Positions 34,747-43,389 of a stretch of DNA of 55,321 nt are shown here, in pieces. Numbering within the stretch: position 1 is the first letter of the stretch; each line of letters begins with the position of its first letter. The position numbers and the translations under genes were made by a program. The DNA comes from Solibacillus silvestris_B (GTDB taxonomy: Bacteria > Bacillota > Bacilli > Bacillales_A > Planococcaceae). The DNA lies in NCBI RefSeq assembly GCF_051967575.1, contig NZ_JBQCJW010000022.1, forward strand, positions 1 to 55,321, given 5' to 3'. The notes under the pieces were generated by a model. The model saw only the letters and a program-made list of their open reading frames with translations, did no database searches and had not been told where the DNA came from.

Positions 34747-35019
34747 AAAACTCCCCTTATTTAACCTGAAATGAGGGACTTTCCGTAAATAACCGGAAAA
34801 ACTCCGCCTATTTTGAAAAAGAAAGGGAAATTAGCCGAAATAACGGGAGAAATTCCGCCTATTGATCCGAAAAACAGGAAAATAGGGGATTTTTCAATGA
34901 ATAAGCGGAAAATTTCCCCTTATTTAACCTGAAATGAGGGAATTTCCGTAAATAACCGGAAAAACTCCGCCTATTTTGAAAAAGAAAGGGAAATTAGCCG
35001 AAATAACGGGAGAAATTCC

Positions 35020-35119
35020 NNNNNNNNNNNNNNNNNNNNNNNNNNNNNNNNNNNNNNNNNNNNNNNNNNNNNNNNNNNNNNNNNNNNNNNNNNNNNNNNN
35101 NNNNNNNNNNNNNNNNNNN
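35020..35119. other. Assembly gap (100 N)
   Basis: Exactly 100 undefined bases inside the tandem repeat. 100 is a conventional placeholder, so the true distance is unknown. Coordinates across it are nominal. Confidence 0.97.
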
Positions 35120-35299
35120 GGCTATTGGTCCGAAAAACAGGAAAATAGGAGACTTTTCAATGAATAAGCGGAAAACTTCCCCTTATTTAACCTGAAATGA
35201 GGGACTTTCCGTAAATAACCGGAAAAACTCCGCTTATTTTAGTTTCCTGCTTCAATCCTAATAGGAAATTTACTAGCCCCATCATTTTAAAATGAATTG

Positions 35300-35570
35300 A
35301 TTTTAAATAATACTAATTGATCGAAACGAAGGCGTCGTATGCAACTGGCAGCTCTCCCTCTCTCTTTCGCTGCAGAGCGAAGCGGGTTCGAAGAAGTAAC
35401 TCGAAAAAGCTTCGTGCGGGAAAAGCGGGACAGCCGATACACTGCCGGAAATTTATTTGCGACAAACACAAATGAGGCAGGGGTACCGGAGCGGCGAGGA
35501 AGATTGGGGACCCGACCGCGAAATGAATCGCCGCAATGGAAATCATTAGTTAGAGAAAACTAAACTTTTA
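35300..35570. other. GC-rich islet upstream of prfB
   Basis: Markedly GC-richer than the AT-rich repeats before it. A + strand frame at 35339-35563 has no SD and no recognisable family; the antisense frames are no better. It may be an interspersed repeat or decayed insertion. Confidence 0.4.
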
Positions 35571-35593
35571 CGCCCAACTACGGAGGAAAATAT

Positions 35594-36701
35594 ATGATGG
35601 AATTAGCAGATGTGCGCAATGCACTCGAAAATACAGCTACAAAACTAGCGGACTTCAGGGGGTCTCTTTGACTTAGAAAACAAAGAGGCACGCATTCAGG
35701 AATTAGACGAACTAATGCTTGAGCCGAACTTTTGGAACGACCAGAACGGTGCACAGGCGATCATTAATGAAAGCAACGGCATTAAGGCAGTTGTCAATGA
35801 ATTCAACGATTTAGTTTCAACACAGGAAAACCTGGAAATGACGCTCGAGCTTTTACGTGAAGAGCCAGACGCAGAATTGCAGGAAGAATTAGGAATGGAA
35901 TTGGCGGAATTCCAATCAAAAATGGAAGATTTCGAACTGCAAATGCTTTTATCGGAGCCATATGATAAAAACAATGCGATTTTGGAACTGCATCCAGGAG
36001 CGGGCGGTACGGAATCCCAAGACTGGGGTTCGATGCTGCTCCGTATGTACACGCGCTGGGCAGAGAAGCGCGGCTTTAAAGTGACGACAATCGACTATTT
36101 GCCTGGCGATGAAGCCGGCATTAAATCGGTCACATTACAAATCACAGGGCATAATGCGTACGGTTATTTAAAGGCGGAAAAAGGAGTGCACCGTTTAGTG
36201 CGCATTTCGCCGTTCGATTCATCAGGCCGCCGTCATACATCCTTCGTGTCATGTGAAGTAATGCCGGAATTCAACGATGAAATTGAAATTGACATCCGCA
36301 CAGAGGATTTAAAAGTGGATACGTACCGTGCAACAGGGGCCGGGGGTCAGCATATTAATACGACGGACTCCGCTGTTCGTATTACGCATATTCCAACAGG
36401 TGTCGTTGTACAATGCCAGTCAGAGCGTTCGCAAATCAAAAACCGCGATGCTGCGATGAAAATGCTGAAATCGAAGCTATATCAATTGGAAATTGAAAAA
36501 CAGCAGGCACAGCTGGATGAGATCCGAGGCGAGCAAAAGGAAATTGGCTGGGGTTCGCAAATTCGTTCATATGTATTCCACCCTTATTCAATGGTAAAGG
36601 ATCACCGTACAAGTGCTGAAACAGGAAATGTCGGCGCCGTGATGGACGGAGATTTGGATGTATTCATTACCGCTTATTTACGGTCAAAAATTTCATATTA
36701 A
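35594..36701 (+). CDS. prfB: Peptide chain release factor 2 (programmed +1 frameshift)
   Basis: Releases peptides at UGA and UAA. It is encoded as 35594-35668 joined to 35670-36701, about 368 aa, by a +1 shift at the in-frame TGA (35669-35671). The second segment contains SPF in ISPFDSSGRR (stop-codon recognition, RF2 type) and GAGGQHINTTDSAVR with the catalytic GGQ. SD is CGGAGG 7 nt before the ATG; two adjacent ATGs occur. An internal ATG at 35715 is not the start. The frameshift autoregulates RF2 level. Confidence 0.97.
35657..35672 (+). promoter_or_regulatory. prfB programmed frameshift site
   Basis: Internal SD-like AGGGGG (35657-35662), 3-nt spacing, then CTT-TGA-C (35666-35672). Slippage from CTT to TTT/GAC resumes the long frame. 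This matches the canonical RF2 recoding signal. Confidence 0.97.
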
Positions 36702-36709
36702 TATAATAA

Positions 36710-36746
36710 GTCGCACCTTAGTTTAAAATGCTAAGGCGCGGCTTTT
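36710..36746 (+). terminator. prfB terminator
   Basis: GTCGCACCTTAG / CTAAGGCGCGGC stem with mismatches, then TTTTG. Confidence 0.6.
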
Positions 36747-36818
36747 GTCGTTTAGTGAAATTTAAGCCAAGCAAATTTTTCCACTTGTCAATTTCAAAAA
36801 AATATGTGAAAATAAATA

Positions 36819-36832
36819 CGAACAAACGTTCT
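36819..36832 (+). promoter_or_regulatory. LexA (SOS) box upstream of unknown gene
   Basis: CGAACAAACGTTCT matches the Bacillus LexA/DinR consensus CGAACRNRYGTTYC at 13 of 14 positions. It lies 19 bp before the ATG at 36852 and downstream of a TTGTCA (36785-36790), where it would block transcription. Confidence 0.75.
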
Positions 36833-36851
36833 TGTATTGGAGGTTATTCGT

Positions 36852-37205
36852 ATGTTGCAGATTCCTTCCAGAACGATTCCGTACTATGAGGCAGGCATTT
36901 ATTTGCCGCTGCTATTAATTATTCTTGAGAAGGATTATTCAATTGTAGAGCAAAGTCCGTTCAAATTTAAAAATCCATATTTGCATTTAATCGATGCGAT
37001 ACGCGCCAAAGTACAGCATGATTTAAAAGAAACGAAGGACTATTTTAAACTTCATCACATGCGCTTAGTGAGAGGCAAAACGGATGATTTGTTTACCGAG
37101 TATCAATTTTATTTTGAGGGAATCATGGAGTGCAGGAGATATTCGAATATTCGCCTTCGTAATCAAAGTGAGTTACTTCTTGCTGAATATTTTGAAAAAA
37201 ACTGA
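36852..37205 (+). CDS. Unknown protein under predicted LexA control
   Basis: 117 aa, no family recognised. Mostly helical with one hydrophobic stretch (IYLPLLLIILEKDY near residues 15-28) that is probably buried rather than membrane-spanning. The second half is basic (KLHHMRLVRGKTDD, RYSNIRLRNQ). Start ATG 36852 with TGGAGG upstream. It is convergent with the second comK-like gene and shares no operon. The LexA box suggests DNA-damage induction, so a role in cell-cycle arrest, repair or stress is plausible but not shown. Confidence 0.75.
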   Translation: MLQIPSRTIPYYEAGIYLPLLLIILEKDYSIVEQSPFKFKNPYLHLIDAIRAKVQHDLKETKDYFKLHHMRLVRGKTDDLFTEYQFYFEGIMECRRYSNIRLRNQSELLLAEYFEKN

Positions 37206-37210
37206 TGGCA

Positions 37211-37702
37211 TTATAAAGTGGCATTGCGCTGTAAAAGCAGATGTTTGTAAAACATGGCAGCGCGTACGTATTGTTGATTGAATGATTTCATATGGATAGC
37301 TAGGCAAAGTTCGGTGCCATCGATAAAGGTTACGATAGTTTTATCGCCGTTTTCGCTAATATTAATAATGGAGTTTAACGCAATCCATATATTTTGGGAT
37401 GAATGCGGCGAAAAGAGCGGGAACAAAATACATGGGTCACCGAAATCATATGCCACCATAATCGGCAGTTTATGCTTGCTGTTGCCGAAAAATCGCCTTG
37501 CCTGATACTTGCTTGCATCATAGGAGCTGCCATGCAACCGACATGTATCGCGAATAAGCTTTAAAGGCTTGTATGGAGAAGTTGCTTTACCATACTTGTC
37601 CAATATCAGTGTATAGATTTTGTCGCGGTGCTCATAGGAACTTAAGCAAAAAGTGGAGTTGGAAATAATATAATTCGAATTTTCCGGGAAGTTGCTAGAC
37701 AT
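37211..37702 (-). CDS. ComK-family competence transcription factor (copy B)
   Basis: 163 aa. ComK pattern is clearer here than in copy A: YKPLKLIRDTC, HGSSYDASKYQARRFFG (family GSSYAGRK region), KLPIMVAYDFGDPCILFPL (family P-P-IMV-P-x5-FLFPT), SPHSSQNIWI and HMKSFNQQY. It is shorter than the 192 aa of B. subtilis ComK and lacks most of its C-terminal tail, which in B. subtilis mediates degradation control. SD AAAGGGG before ATG 37702. Upstream DNA (37703-37870) is very AT-rich with A4/T4 tracts that could include ComK boxes. Confidence 0.85.
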   Translation of the reverse strand: MSSNFPENSNYIISNSTFCLSSYEHRDKIYTLILDKYGKATSPYKPLKLIRDTCRLHGSSYDASKYQARRFFGNSKHKLPIMVAYDFGDPCILFPLFSPHSSQNIWIALNSIINISENGDKTIVTFIDGTELCLAIHMKSFNQQYVRAAMFYKHLLLQRNATL

Positions 37703-37889
37703 TTTATATCCCCTTTCCTTCTAATTTTTTAAAGTGCTTAAAATTTCACTATACATTTAAATTAATGCATAAAATGGCAAAAATCAACACTATTTTTAGA
37801 AAATTCTGTCATATGATAATTTTTCAGAATATATTGCAAATTAAAAGGGTTTTATTTTATAATGGTTAAAAGAGATCGAGGTGATATCG

Positions 37890-38132
37890 ATGGATAAATA
37901 TTATTCGTATACAGACTTTTTAAAAGCGGTAGGTCAGCAGTCAACTGAAAATCAGGCGGAGAAGTTGTTGAATGAAATTTATTTAGATTTGTTTATTAGT
38001 CGATTACAGCGTATGCAGCGTATTGAACAATTAAAAATACTTATCGATACATCGCTAGATCAAAAAAACGAACAAGCATTTGAAAGCTATACAACAGAGT
38101 TAAACGAATTAATGGCAATCACCGTTTCATAA
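37890..38132 (+). CDS. Small IDEAL-domain-like protein
   Basis: 80 aa. The segment EIYLDLFISRLQRMQRIEQL plus KILIDTSLDQKNEQAFESYT, followed by ELNEL, resembles the IDEAL domain of Bacillus regulators such as YpiB and the ComK-locus-associated small proteins. ATG 37890 with GAGGTGA at 37878-37884; a GTG at 37881 is inside the SD. It is divergent from comK copy B and has its own terminator. A regulatory adaptor role is inference. Confidence 0.65.
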   Translation: MDKYYSYTDFLKAVGQQSTENQAEKLLNEIYLDLFISRLQRMQRIEQLKILIDTSLDQKNEQAFESYTTELNELMAITVS

Positions 38133-38140
38133 ACAAAAAA

Positions 38141-38166
38141 GTCACCTTACTAGGGGTGGCTTTTTT
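38141..38166 (+). terminator. Terminator after IDEAL-like gene
   Basis: GTCACC (38141-38146) / GGTGGC (38155-38160) with A-run before and T6 after. Confidence 0.75.
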
Positions 38167-38362
38167 GTATGGGGGAATTTTAAAATAGTCAATGAGCAAT
38201 TTCCGTATATATTTTTCATAAATATCGCTCTAGAAAAGTTCCGGTGAAATATAGTGCACACGGCTAAAATACAGCAAAAACGGCTTGTTGGCCTCTTGCC
38301 CGCATTTTCCTTTCAAAATAAGCATCGCCCTATCCTCGCAAAACTGCTCATAAACTGAAATT

Positions 38363-38376
38363 CGAATATACGTTCG
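38363..38376 (+). promoter_or_regulatory. LexA (SOS) box of uvrBA
   Basis: CGAATATACGTTCG, i.e. CGAAt-N4-GTTCG, one mismatch in the half-sites. It lies 75 bp before uvrB, which is SOS-regulated in Bacillus. A TATGATAAAAT stretch at 38402-38412 may be the -10. Confidence 0.75.
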
Positions 38377-38450
38377 CAAAAATATCGTAAATTAAAAAAG
38401 GGTATGATAAAATAAAGAATAAGAATATCGACAGAAAGGACAAGCTGAAC

Positions 38451-40433
38451 ATGACAGAAACTTTTGAAATCCAGTCCGCCTACAGTCCAGCTGGTGATCA
38501 GCCGGAAGCGATCAAACAACTCGTCCAAGGCGTGAAAGAAGGAAAACGCCACCAAACATTATTAGGGGCGACAGGTACAGGTAAAACATTTACGATATCG
38601 AATGTAATAAAAGAAGTGAATAAGCCGACACTCGTGATGGCTCACAATAAAACACTGGCGGGTCAATTATATAGCGAGTTTAAAGAGTTTTTTCCGGACA
38701 ATGCTGTTGAGTATTTCGTCAGCTACTATGATTATTTCCAGCCGGAAGCGTATGTACCGCAGACAGATACTTATATCGAAAAGGATTCAAGCATTAATGA
38801 TGAAATAGACAAGCTGCGCCACTCGGCAACATCGGCTTTATTTGAACGGGAAGATGTTATTATTATCGCCTCCGTATCGTGTATTTACGGTCTCGGTAAT
38901 CCGGAAGAATATCGCGAAATGGTCGTATCCATTCGCACAGGGATGGAGCTGGAGCGCAATCAGCTATTACGTAAATTAGTCGACATCCAGTATGAGCGCA
39001 ATGATATAAACTTTACACGCGGTACTTTCAGGGTGCGCGGAGATGTTGTCGAAATTTTCCCGGCATCCCGGGATGAGCATTGTGTTCGGGTTGAATTTTT
39101 TGGAGATGAAATTGACCGAATTCGGGAAGTCGATGCATTAACAGGAGAAATTTTAGCGGATCGTCAGCATGTGGCGATTTTCCCGGCATCCCACTTCGTT
39201 ACCCGTGAAGAAAAGATGAAAATTGCCATTGAAAATATTGAAAAAGAACTGGAGGAGCGCCTTGCAGTATTGCGTTCGGAAGACCGGTTGCTAGAAGCGC
39301 AGCGCTTGGAGCAGCGTACAAATTATGATTTGGAAATGATGAAGGAAATGGGCTTTTGCTCAGGGATCGAAAACTATTCGCGCCATCTGACATTGCGTGA
39401 AGCAGGGGCGACGCCGTATACATTGCTTGATTATTTCCCGGAGGATTTTTTGCTCGTTGTCGATGAAAGCCATGTTACATTGCCGCAAGTTCGTGGTATG
39501 TATAATGGGGATCAGGCGCGTAAAGGGGTATTGGTCGAGCATGGCTTCCGTTTGCCGTCCGCACTCGATAACCGTCCATTGATGTTTGATGAGTTCCAGT
39601 CAAAAGTGAGCCAGGCCATTTACGTATCGGCAACACCGGGTCCGTATGAGCTTGAGCATACACCGGAAATGGTCGAGCAAATCATCCGTCCGACAGGGCT
39701 GCTTGATCCGACGATTGATGTACGTCCGATTGAAGGGCAAATTGATGATCTGATCGATGAGATCCATGAGCGCATTCGTCGCAATGAGCGAACACTAGTG
39801 ACAACATTGACGAAAAAGATGTCCGAGGATTTATCGAGCTATTTAAAAGAAATGGGCTTAAAAGTCGAATATTTGCACTCGGAAATTAAGACGCTCGAGC
39901 GTATCGAAATTATCCGCGAGCTTCGGAAAGGGACATATGATGTATTGATCGGCATCAACTTATTGCGGGAAGGCCTTGATATTCCGGAAGTATCACTTGT
40001 GGCGATTCTGGATGCGGATAAAGAAGGGTTCCTGCGTTCGGAGCGTTCCCTTATCCAAACGATTGGACGTGCAGCGCGTAACTCGAATGGCCAGGTAATT
40101 ATGTATGCCAATAATATGACGGAATCGATGACAAAGGCGATCGATGAAACGAAGCGACGCCGCGAAATTCAGATGGCTTATAATGAAGAGCATGGCATTA
40201 CACCACAGACGATTATTAAAAAGATTCCTGATATTATCCGCGCAACACAAGCGGCAGAACAGGAAGAAACATATATTACAAAAGTGACAGGCGGCAAGAA
40301 GCTGACGAAAAAAGAGAAGGACAAGCTTGTTGCAACATTACAAGCCGAAATGAAGGAAGCCGCAAAAGGATTGGATTTCGAACGGGCGGCCGAATTGCGT
40401 GACATGATATTTGAATTGAAGGCAGAAGGGTGA
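38451..40433 (+). CDS. uvrB: Excinuclease ABC subunit B
   Basis: Damage-verification helicase of nucleotide excision repair; loaded by UvrA and partners UvrC. 660 aa with Walker A LLGATGTGKT near 38-47, the beta-hairpin YYDYFQPEAYVP near 94-105, VVDESHVTLPQ, helicase motif VI (QTIGRAARNSNG) and a C-terminal UVR domain (EMKEAAKGLDFERAAELRD). SD AAAGGA before the ATG. It forms an operon with uvrA under a LexA box. Confidence 0.98.
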   Translation: MTETFEIQSAYSPAGDQPEAIKQLVQGVKEGKRHQTLLGATGTGKTFTISNVIKEVNKPTLVMAHNKTLAGQLYSEFKEFFPDNAVEYFVSYYDYFQPEAYVPQTDTYIEKDSSINDEIDKLRHSATSALFEREDVIIIASVSCIYGLGNPEEYREMVVSIRTGMELERNQLLRKLVDIQYERNDINFTRGTFRVRGDVVEIFPASRDEHCVRVEFFGDEIDRIREVDALTGEILADRQHVAIFPASHFVTREEKMKIAIENIEKELEERLAVLRSEDRLLEAQRLEQRTNYDLEMMKEMGFCSGIENYSRHLTLREAGATPYTLLDYFPEDFLLVVDESHVTLPQVRGMYNGDQARKGVLVEHGFRLPSALDNRPLMFDEFQSKVSQAIYVSATPGPYELEHTPEMVEQIIRPTGLLDPTIDVRPIEGQIDDLIDEIHERIRRNERTLVTTLTKKMSEDLSSYLKEMGLKVEYLHSEIKTLERIEIIRELRKGTYDVLIGINLLREGLDIPEVSLVAILDADKEGFLRSERSLIQTIGRAARNSNGQVIMYANNMTESMTKAIDETKRRREIQMAYNEEHGITPQTIIKKIPDIIRATQAAEQEETYITKVTGGKKLTKKEKDKLVATLQAEMKEAAKGLDFERAAELRDMIFELKAEG

Positions 40434-40438
40434 ACAAT

Positions 40439-43306
40439 GTGAAAAATACAGAAATTGTTGTACAAGGTGCACGAGCGCACAATTTAAAAAATATTGATGT
40501 CACAATACCAAGAGATAAAATTGTCGTTGTGACAGGTCTTTCGGGTTCGGGAAAGTCTTCATTGGCATTCGATACGATTTATGCAGAAGGGCAGCGGCGT
40601 TACGTTGAATCATTGTCCGCTTATGCACGTCAATTTTTAGGGCAAATGGACAAGCCGGATGTCGATACGATTGAGGGGCTTTCACCAGCGATTTCAATCG
40701 ACCAGAAGACGACGAGCCGCAACCCGCGTTCGACAGTCGGAACAGTTACGGAAATTTATGATTATTTGCGATTGCTTTTTGCACGTATCGGAAAACCGTA
40801 TTGTCCGACACATGGGATCGAAATTACATCGCAAACAATCGAACAAATGGTGGACCGTTTAATGGAATACCCAGAGCGCACGAAAATGCAGTTGCTTGCA
40901 CCCGTCATTGAAGGGAAAAAAGGGACACATGTAAAGCTTTTGGAAGACTTGAAAAAGCAAGGCTATGTTCGGATTCGCCTGAATGGGGAACTGCGCGATC
41001 TTGATGACAATATCGAGCTTGATAAAAATAAAAAGCATACGATTGAAGTAGTGGTGGACCGTGTTGTATTGAAGGAAGGCATTGAATCGCGATTAAGCGA
41101 TTCTCTTGAAGCGGCACTGAAAATTGCGGAAGGCCGCGTGCTTGTTGATGTAATGGAACATGAGGAGCTTCTCTTCAGCGAGCATCATGCATGCCCGCAT
41201 TGCGGATTTTCGATTGGCGAGCTGGAGCCTCGTATGTTTTCGTTTAATAGTCCGTTCGGGGCATGTCCGACATGCGATGGTCTAGGAAGCAAGGCGAAGG
41301 CGGACTTGGATTTGGTTATTCACGATTGGAATTTAACATTGCGTGAAAATGCGATTGCGCCATGGGAATCGGTATCATCCAACTATTATCCGCAACTGCT
41401 CGCATCTGTGTGCAAGCATTACGATATTTCGATGGATGTCCCTGTAAAAGATATTCCAAAGGCGAAAATGGATAAAATTTTATATGGTTCAGGAAAAGAA
41501 AAAATCCATTTTGAATATACGAATGACTATGGCAGTGTGCATAAAAAGAACATTGAATTTGAAGGGGTGCTTCCGAATATTGAGCGCCGATTCAAAGATT
41601 CATCATCGGATTATGTGCGCGAATCGATGCAAAAGTATATGACGGAGCAGCCTTGTGCTACTTGTAAAGGCCATCGCCTGAAAAAAGAAACATTGGCGGT
41701 CAAAATTAAAGACCAGAATATTTCGGAGGCGACACGCCATTCGATTGAAGAAATGTATGACTTCTTCAGTTCTGTCGAATTAACGGAAAAAGAGCGCCAA
41801 ATCGCGAATTTAATTATCCGTGAAGTTATAGAACGATTGAAGTTTTTATTGGATGTAGGCTTAAATTATTTAACGCTTGCTCGTGCGGCGGGAACATTAT
41901 CAGGGGGGGAAGCGCAGCGCATTCGTTTAGCGACGCAGATTGGTTCGCGTTTAACAGGCGTGCTGTATATTTTGGACGAGCCTTCGATTGGGCTGCACCA
42001 GCGTGATAATGACCGTTTAATCCATACGCTCGAAAGTATGCGTGATCTGGGCAATACATTAATCATCGTCGAGCATGATGAAGACACGATGATGGCAGCC
42101 GATCATTTAATCGATATCGGACCGGGTGCAGGGGTGCACGGCGGGCAAATTATTGCACAAGGGACACCAAAGCAAGTAATGAAAAATAAAGAATCGATCA
42201 CAGGACAATATTTAAGCGGCAAGAAGTTTATTCCGCTGCCGCTTGAACGGCGCAAATCGGACGGCCGGAAAATTACGATTAAAGGCGCATCCGAAAATAA
42301 CCTGAAAAATGTCAATGTTGATATTCCGCTTGGTCAATTTATTGCGGTGACAGGGGTTTCAGGCTCCGGGAAATCAACATTAATCAATGAAATTTTATAT
42401 AAATCACTTGCATCCAAATTAAATCGCGCGAAAGTGAAGCCTGGAGCTCATAAATCGATCGAGGGGTTGGAACAGCTTGAAAAAGTGATCGATGTCGACC
42501 AATCTCCAATCGGCCGTACACCGCGTTCAAATCCGGCAACTTACATCGGTGTGTTTGATGATATTCGCGACGTATTTGCGATGACGAACGAGGCGAAAGT
42601 GCGCGGTTATAAAAAAGGCCGTTTCTCATTCAATGTAAAAGGCGGACGTTGTGAAGCTTGCCGCGGTGACGGCATTATTAAAATAGAAATGCATTTCCTG
42701 CCTGATGTGTATGTGCCGTGTGAAGTATGTCACGGGAAGCGCTACAACCGCGAAACACTTGAAGTGAAATATAAAGAAAAAAACATTGCCGACATTTTAG
42801 AGATGACGGTGGAAGACGCATTGGAGTTTTTCGGGAATTTGCCAAAAATTCAACGCAAGCTGCAAACGATTGTCGATGTAGGACTAGGCTATGTGAAGCT
42901 AGGCCAGCCTGCGACAACATTATCCGGCGGGGAAGCCCAGCGTGTAAAATTGGCATCTGAATTGCATCGCCGTTCAAACGGCAAGTCGTTTTACATTTTG
43001 GATGAGCCGACGACAGGACTGCATGTGGATGATATTTCCCGTTTGCTGCTTGTGTTGCAGCGTTTAGTGGAAAGCGGGGAAACAGTGCTAGTCATTGAGC
43101 ATAATTTGGATGTGATTAAAACAGCCGATCATATTATCGATTTAGGTCCGGAAGGCGGAGATGGCGGCGGTACAATTTTGGCGACAGGGACACCGGAGAA
43201 AATTGCCGAAGTGAAGGAAAGCTATACAGGCCGATACTTAAAACCGATTTTAGAGCGCGACCGTGAGCGTATGGATACAAAGATTACAGCCGCAAAAAAT
43301 AAATAG
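40439..43306 (+). CDS. uvrA: Excinuclease ABC subunit A
   Basis: DNA-damage sensor ATPase of nucleotide excision repair. 955 aa: Walker A GLSGSGKSS and GVSGSGKST, two signature sequences LSGGEAQR, zinc modules CPHCGFS...CPTCDG, CATCKGH and CEACRGDG...CEVCHGKR. GTG 40439 fits an SD AGAAGGGTGA that overlaps the uvrB stop; the GTG at 40430 lies within it. Coupled to uvrB. Confidence 0.97.
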   Translation: MKNTEIVVQGARAHNLKNIDVTIPRDKIVVVTGLSGSGKSSLAFDTIYAEGQRRYVESLSAYARQFLGQMDKPDVDTIEGLSPAISIDQKTTSRNPRSTVGTVTEIYDYLRLLFARIGKPYCPTHGIEITSQTIEQMVDRLMEYPERTKMQLLAPVIEGKKGTHVKLLEDLKKQGYVRIRLNGELRDLDDNIELDKNKKHTIEVVVDRVVLKEGIESRLSDSLEAALKIAEGRVLVDVMEHEELLFSEHHACPHCGFSIGELEPRMFSFNSPFGACPTCDGLGSKAKADLDLVIHDWNLTLRENAIAPWESVSSNYYPQLLASVCKHYDISMDVPVKDIPKAKMDKILYGSGKEKIHFEYTNDYGSVHKKNIEFEGVLPNIERRFKDSSSDYVRESMQKYMTEQPCATCKGHRLKKETLAVKIKDQNISEATRHSIEEMYDFFSSVELTEKERQIANLIIREVIERLKFLLDVGLNYLTLARAAGTLSGGEAQRIRLATQIGSRLTGVLYILDEPSIGLHQRDNDRLIHTLESMRDLGNTLIIVEHDEDTMMAADHLIDIGPGAGVHGGQIIAQGTPKQVMKNKESITGQYLSGKKFIPLPLERRKSDGRKITIKGASENNLKNVNVDIPLGQFIAVTGVSGSGKSTLINEILYKSLASKLNRAKVKPGAHKSIEGLEQLEKVIDVDQSPIGRTPRSNPATYIGVFDDIRDVFAMTNEAKVRGYKKGRFSFNVKGGRCEACRGDGIIKIEMHFLPDVYVPCEVCHGKRYNRETLEVKYKEKNIADILEMTVEDALEFFGNLPKIQRKLQTIVDVGLGYVKLGQPATTLSGGEAQRVKLASELHRRSNGKSFYILDEPTTGLHVDDISRLLLVLQRLVESGETVLVIEHNLDVIKTADHIIDLGPEGGDGGGTILATGTPEKIAEVKESYTGRYLKPILERDRERMDTKITAAKNK

Positions 43307-43328
43307 ATTGAAAAACTAAGAGCGCAAA

Positions 43329-43357
43329 CGAAACTTTTTCTCCTCCCTCCTCGTATA
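43329..43357 (+). promoter_or_regulatory. Sigma-W-like ECF promoter of the DUF4097 gene
   Basis: CGAAAC (43329-43334), 17-bp spacer, CGTATA (43352-43357), against ECF sigma-W consensus TGAAAC-N16/17-CGTATA. The B. subtilis homologue yvlB belongs to the sigma-W regulon, which supports the call. Confidence 0.65.
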
Positions 43358-43389
43358 ATAACTATATACGAAGAGGGAGGAATTTTTTT
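43342..43389 (+). terminator. Hairpin with T7 overlapping promoter and ribosome binding site
   Basis: Arms 43342-43357 and 43365-43380 match at 15 of 16 positions; T7 at 43383-43389 touches the ATG. The 3' arm contains the SD GGGAGG and the 5' arm an anti-SD plus the sigma-W-like -10. For readthrough RNA from uvrA it would terminate or mask translation; RNA from the sigma-W start would lack the 5' arm. Confidence 0.75.

Larger units (their letters stand above)
34480..35262. repeat. Tandem array of a 163-bp repeat, interrupted by a MITE and an assembly gap
   Basis: The same sequence recurs with period 163: the CCCCTTATTTAACCTGAAAT box begins at 34753, 34916 and 35179 (the last offset includes the N gap). 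Each unit contains small palindromes of the form CGGAAAAACTCCG and GGAGAAATTCC flanked by ATAA/TTAT. Related degenerate copies occur at 46776-46980 and 55060-55245. Non-coding. The copy number is uncertain because of the gap. Confidence 0.85.

Noticed and set aside
34480..35262. CRISPR-like regular repeats
   Set aside because: The repeat is a 163-bp tandem unit without unique spacers and no cas genes are present.
35339..35563. 74-aa open frame before prfB
   Set aside because: No Shine-Dalgarno, GC-rich islet with open frames on both strands; no family.
35715..36701. prfB as a gene starting at 35715
   Set aside because: The upstream 25 codons, the AGGGGG internal SD and CTT-TGA-C show the real start at 35594 with programmed frameshift.
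37815..37841. Loose palindrome GAAAATT...AATTTTTC as operator
   Set aside because: Symmetry is poor in the centre and AT-rich DNA gives such matches often.
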